Assembly: GCA_017795005.1 (NCBI GenBank)
Contig: CP051242.1
Location: forward strand, 2,380,976 to 2,444,975
From: Balneolaceae bacterium
Lineage (GTDB): Bacteria > Bacteroidota > Rhodothermia > Balneolales > Balneolaceae
Length of the DNA: 64,000 bases
Direction of reading: 5' to 3'
The translations under genes and the position numbers were made by a program. Every line of letters starts with the position of its first letter. Within the stretch, counting starts at the first letter, position 1. The notes under the pieces were generated by a model. It searched no databases, was not told the origin of the DNA, and saw only the letters and a program-made list of their open reading frames with translations. Positions 61,933 to 64,000 of the stretch are shown piece by piece.

Positions 61933-64000
61933 CTAGTTTAACTCAGGCGCTCCCCATATCCCTTCTTTATCTACCAAAGGAATGTGAATATCGATGGTTA
62001 CACCTTGTCCATCTTTTGATATTAATTTGAATTCTCCACCTAATAATTTAACTCTGTTTTCCATATTTCCAACTCCATAACTCAAATCCCCATCTTCTTT
62101 TTGCGGAATTTTATTCGGATTGAATCCAACACCATTATCTTTTATCATTACTTCAAGCCGCTCTTTATCGCTCAATTCTAGTTCAATTAGCTGTGCCTTT
62201 GAATATTTGAGTGAATTACTAAGTGCCTCCTGAACTATTCGGTAAACATTCATTTCTACGATGGTATCCAACTTCTTGTCGAGTTCAATTCTGCTTTTGA
62301 TTTCAATACCCAGCTTATTGATTTTTGAAAGCAATTCCAGAAGATCTTTTTCCAGCCCCTCTCCTGATATAGTACCATCTTTCATTTCTCTAATAATAGC
62401 CCTGACCTCTTTGAAGGCGTCATCAATAAACTGATTTCCTTCTGTGAAGGAAGCATGTAATTCCGGCTGTTTTACTTTGATATCATCATCCAGCGAGCTG
62501 AAATACATTTTAACCAGTGAAAGAATACTACCAAGCCGATCGTGTAATTCTGCAGCTAGCCGCTTACGTTCTTTCTCCTGTCCTTCCAGCATAGCTGAAA
62601 CCGATTCAAGCTGTTGCCGGTCGAGGAGTGAATCTATTTTAGTTTGATATAAACTCTCTTTCTGAGCGTCAATAATACGCTTCTTTCGATTGCTGTAAGT
62701 CACCCAGGCAACGATTCCGGTAATAGATCCAATCAAAGCTAATAACCCAATAAATAGCACCCTATTTTCGGCATTTCTTTGTTTGATGAGAGCTTCGTTT
62801 TGAGCTTGTTCAGCAAGTAAAAGGTTGTTCTCAGCCTCTACCCTCTCTGTTTCATATTTAGTGATTAGTTCTTCAATCACTTTTAGCCGCTCCAGATTCA
62901 AAAGACTGTCTTTATATACATCATGTAGCTGTTGATATTTAAAGGCATTTTCGAAATCTCCTGTTTCTCTATAGACCTCAGCTAAAGCGGCGGTGACTCT
63001 TTCTTCTACTTCCAGATATTCCGTTTCTGTCGCTTTCTCCAGACTTTGCCGATAATAATTTATAGCCTGATTGTACTGCTTCAGATAAAAGTAACTCGAA
63101 CCAATATTGTTATACAGGTTCGCAAATGAACGATCATTTTCAGCTTCCTCAAATATTTCAGCTGCTCTCAATAAGTAATTCAAAGCAAACTCAGGAGACG
63201 ATTTCTGGTTATAAATCACCCCGATATTTTCATAAACCTGAGCAAGTCTTCTCTTATTATTGAGAGGTTCGAGTACCTCAATTGCCAGGTCGTAATAATG
63301 TAAAGCGGAATCGGGTTTATCCAGAAGTTCAAAAGCCTGTCCGGTATTTTGAAAAACAATGCCAATAGTTTCTATATCATCAAATCCTTCTGAAATAGTC
63401 AACGCTGTTTTATAGAATTCAATTGCCTGTTCGGGATTTCCTGCCTTAGAAAGAACAATTCCGATACTTAAATTAAGACTAGCTTCCAGATCATCTTTCA
63501 TTTTCGATGCTTTAAACAAAGAATCAGCACTCATATACATATATAGAGCAGTATCCAGGTTTCCTTTTAAATTATATATGCCTCCTATATTGTTAAGTAC
63601 TGAAGCCATCTCCAGTGTATCTTTTTTTGAAGAGACAATCTTGTAATAATCCTCATACAGTTCTAATGCTGTATCATACTCAGCCTCACTTGCCATCCAA
63701 TTCCCAAGGTTTAAATATGCTGCAGCTGCTCTGTCTTCTTCACCTATTCTTTTTCTTATCTCAATACTTTTAATAAAACTATTATATGCTTTTTCTTTTT
63801 CTCCCATTGCCCTGTACAAGGTTCCCATATTATTTAGAGTACCCGCGGCACTGTTTTCATTGCCAATCTGTATCTTAAGTTCCAGACTTCTTTCATAGCT
63901 CATCAAAGCTTCCTTATACCTACCCGTCCCACGATATAGTAATCCAATACGATTGTAAGAATCCCCCAGCTGAGCGATATTACTTCGTTGTTCACTCAGT
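61933..64000 (-). CDS. TPR-domain sensor histidine kinase (NarX/DesK type), 5' end beyond the window
   Basis: The frame is open to the window edge (about 688 residues seen). The N-terminus and any signal peptide are missing. An ATG at about 63903 and a TTG at 63906 are internal, because TPR sequence (AQLGDSYNRIGLLYRGTGRY) continues upstream. About ten TPR units precede a membrane helix (LFIGLLALIGSITGIVAWV), a coiled coil, a HisKA_3 domain with phospho-acceptor His in AAELHDRLG, and an HATPase_c domain (VQEALSNSLKYSKA, DNGVGFN). Probably the TPR part is periplasmic and senses a signal. It is paired with the NarL-type regulator. Confidence 0.93.
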   Translation of the reverse strand, partial: LSEQRSNIAQLGDSYNRIGLLYRGTGRYKEALMSYERSLELKIQIGNENSAAGTLNNMGTLYRAMGEKEKAYNSFIKSIEIRKRIGEEDRAAAAYLNLGNWMASEAEYDTALELYEDYYKIVSSKKDTLEMASVLNNIGGIYNLKGNLDTALYMYMSADSLFKASKMKDDLEASLNLSIGIVLSKAGNPEQAIEFYKTALTISEGFDDIETIGIVFQNTGQAFELLDKPDSALHYYDLAIEVLEPLNNKRRLAQVYENIGVIYNQKSSPEFALNYLLRAAEIFEEAENDRSFANLYNNIGSSYFYLKQYNQAINYYRQSLEKATETEYLEVEERVTAALAEVYRETGDFENAFKYQQLHDVYKDSLLNLERLKVIEELITKYETERVEAENNLLLAEQAQNEALIKQRNAENRVLFIGLLALIGSITGIVAWVTYSNRKKRIIDAQKESLYQTKIDSLLDRQQLESVSAMLEGQEKERKRLAAELHDRLGSILSLVKMYFSSLDDDIKVKQPELHASFTEGNQFIDDAFKEVRAIIREMKDGTISGEGLEKDLLELLSKINKLGIEIKSRIELDKKLDTIVEMNVYRIVQEALSNSLKYSKAQLIELELSDKERLEVMIKDNGVGFNPNKIPQKEDGDLSYGVGNMENRVKLLGGEFKLISKDGQGVTIDIHIPLVDKEGIWGAPELN

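Overview
The window looks like chromosomal DNA of a free-living, Gram-negative member of the Bacteroidota/Rhodothermota/Balneolota group, and Balneolota-like is my best guess. The reasons are: AT-rich DNA (about 38% GC where I hand-counted a housekeeping stretch); almost no Shine-Dalgarno sequences before start codons; several TTG starts; an atp operon that carries a, c, b, delta, alpha and gamma but not beta and epsilon; a bactofilin; a DUF5103 'type IX secretion plug' lipoprotein; a 30-residue AURKAIP1/COX24 (mS38-like) protein; and outer-membrane barrels and lipoproteins throughout. The taxon is an inference; no rRNA is present.

Layout. 1-2936: the 5' part of an MMPL/RND exporter, divergent from a secreted Svf1/CrtC-like protein. 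2943-5003: a two-gene CDP-inositol module (Ino1 plus an IPCT-like cytidylyltransferase). 5175-10836: a surface-polysaccharide patch (asparagine-synthase-like protein, Wzx-type flippase, CDP-glycerol-glycerophosphotransferase-like protein, GT4 glycosyltransferase). 10877-12863: a tolC-mlaC pair. 12912-13028: tRNA-Ser(UGA) and its terminator. 13034-22717: a long leftward run of guaB, a glycosyltransferase, an M23 peptidase, a bactofilin, atpZ, an AtpI-like gene and atpB-E-F-H-A-G. 22861-24394: a tandem pair of paralogous two-helix membrane proteins. 24391-28079: a GH51 arabinofuranosidase, a small unknown, a solitary ExbD and a DUF2911 protein. 28082-32273: folD, an NtrC-type regulator, PBP4 (dacB) and a PTS IIA protein. 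32427-36385: an overlapping chain ccmB-holB-dapF-DUF5103. 36382-49815: a tight leftward six-gene run rqcH-aroK-aroB-tamB-rnr-(metalloprotease/propeller/barrel fusion). 49851-51007: an unknown gene, the 30-residue mS38-like gene with terminator, and an HU protein. 51181-55390: an AGCS symporter with an unusual hydrophilic insert, then upp-lptC-lptA/ostA overlapping one another. 55458-61204: small lipoproteins, M15 peptidase, methyltransferase, DUF1080 lipoprotein, a GC-richer barrel protein followed by an integron attC-like structure and a small membrane ORF, GNAT, DUF1772. 61281-64000: a NarL-type regulator and a 5'-truncated TPR histidine kinase.

How the genes work together. Envelope building dominates: lipopolysaccharide export (LptC, LptA-like), outer-membrane assembly (TamB, barrel proteins), phospholipid transport (MlaC), peptidoglycan shaping (M23/bactofilin, PBP4, M15, DapF) and surface glycans. 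Interleaved are housekeeping genes: ATP synthase, GMP, folate and shikimate synthesis, ribosome rescue (RqcH) and RNase R. I see no CRISPR array, prophage, insertion sequence or obvious defence island. The most unusual items are the attC-like element beside a gene of foreign-looking composition, the CDP-inositol pair, the protease/propeller/barrel fusion, the tandem paralogues, and the linkage of a bactofilin/M23 pair to the ATP synthase operon.
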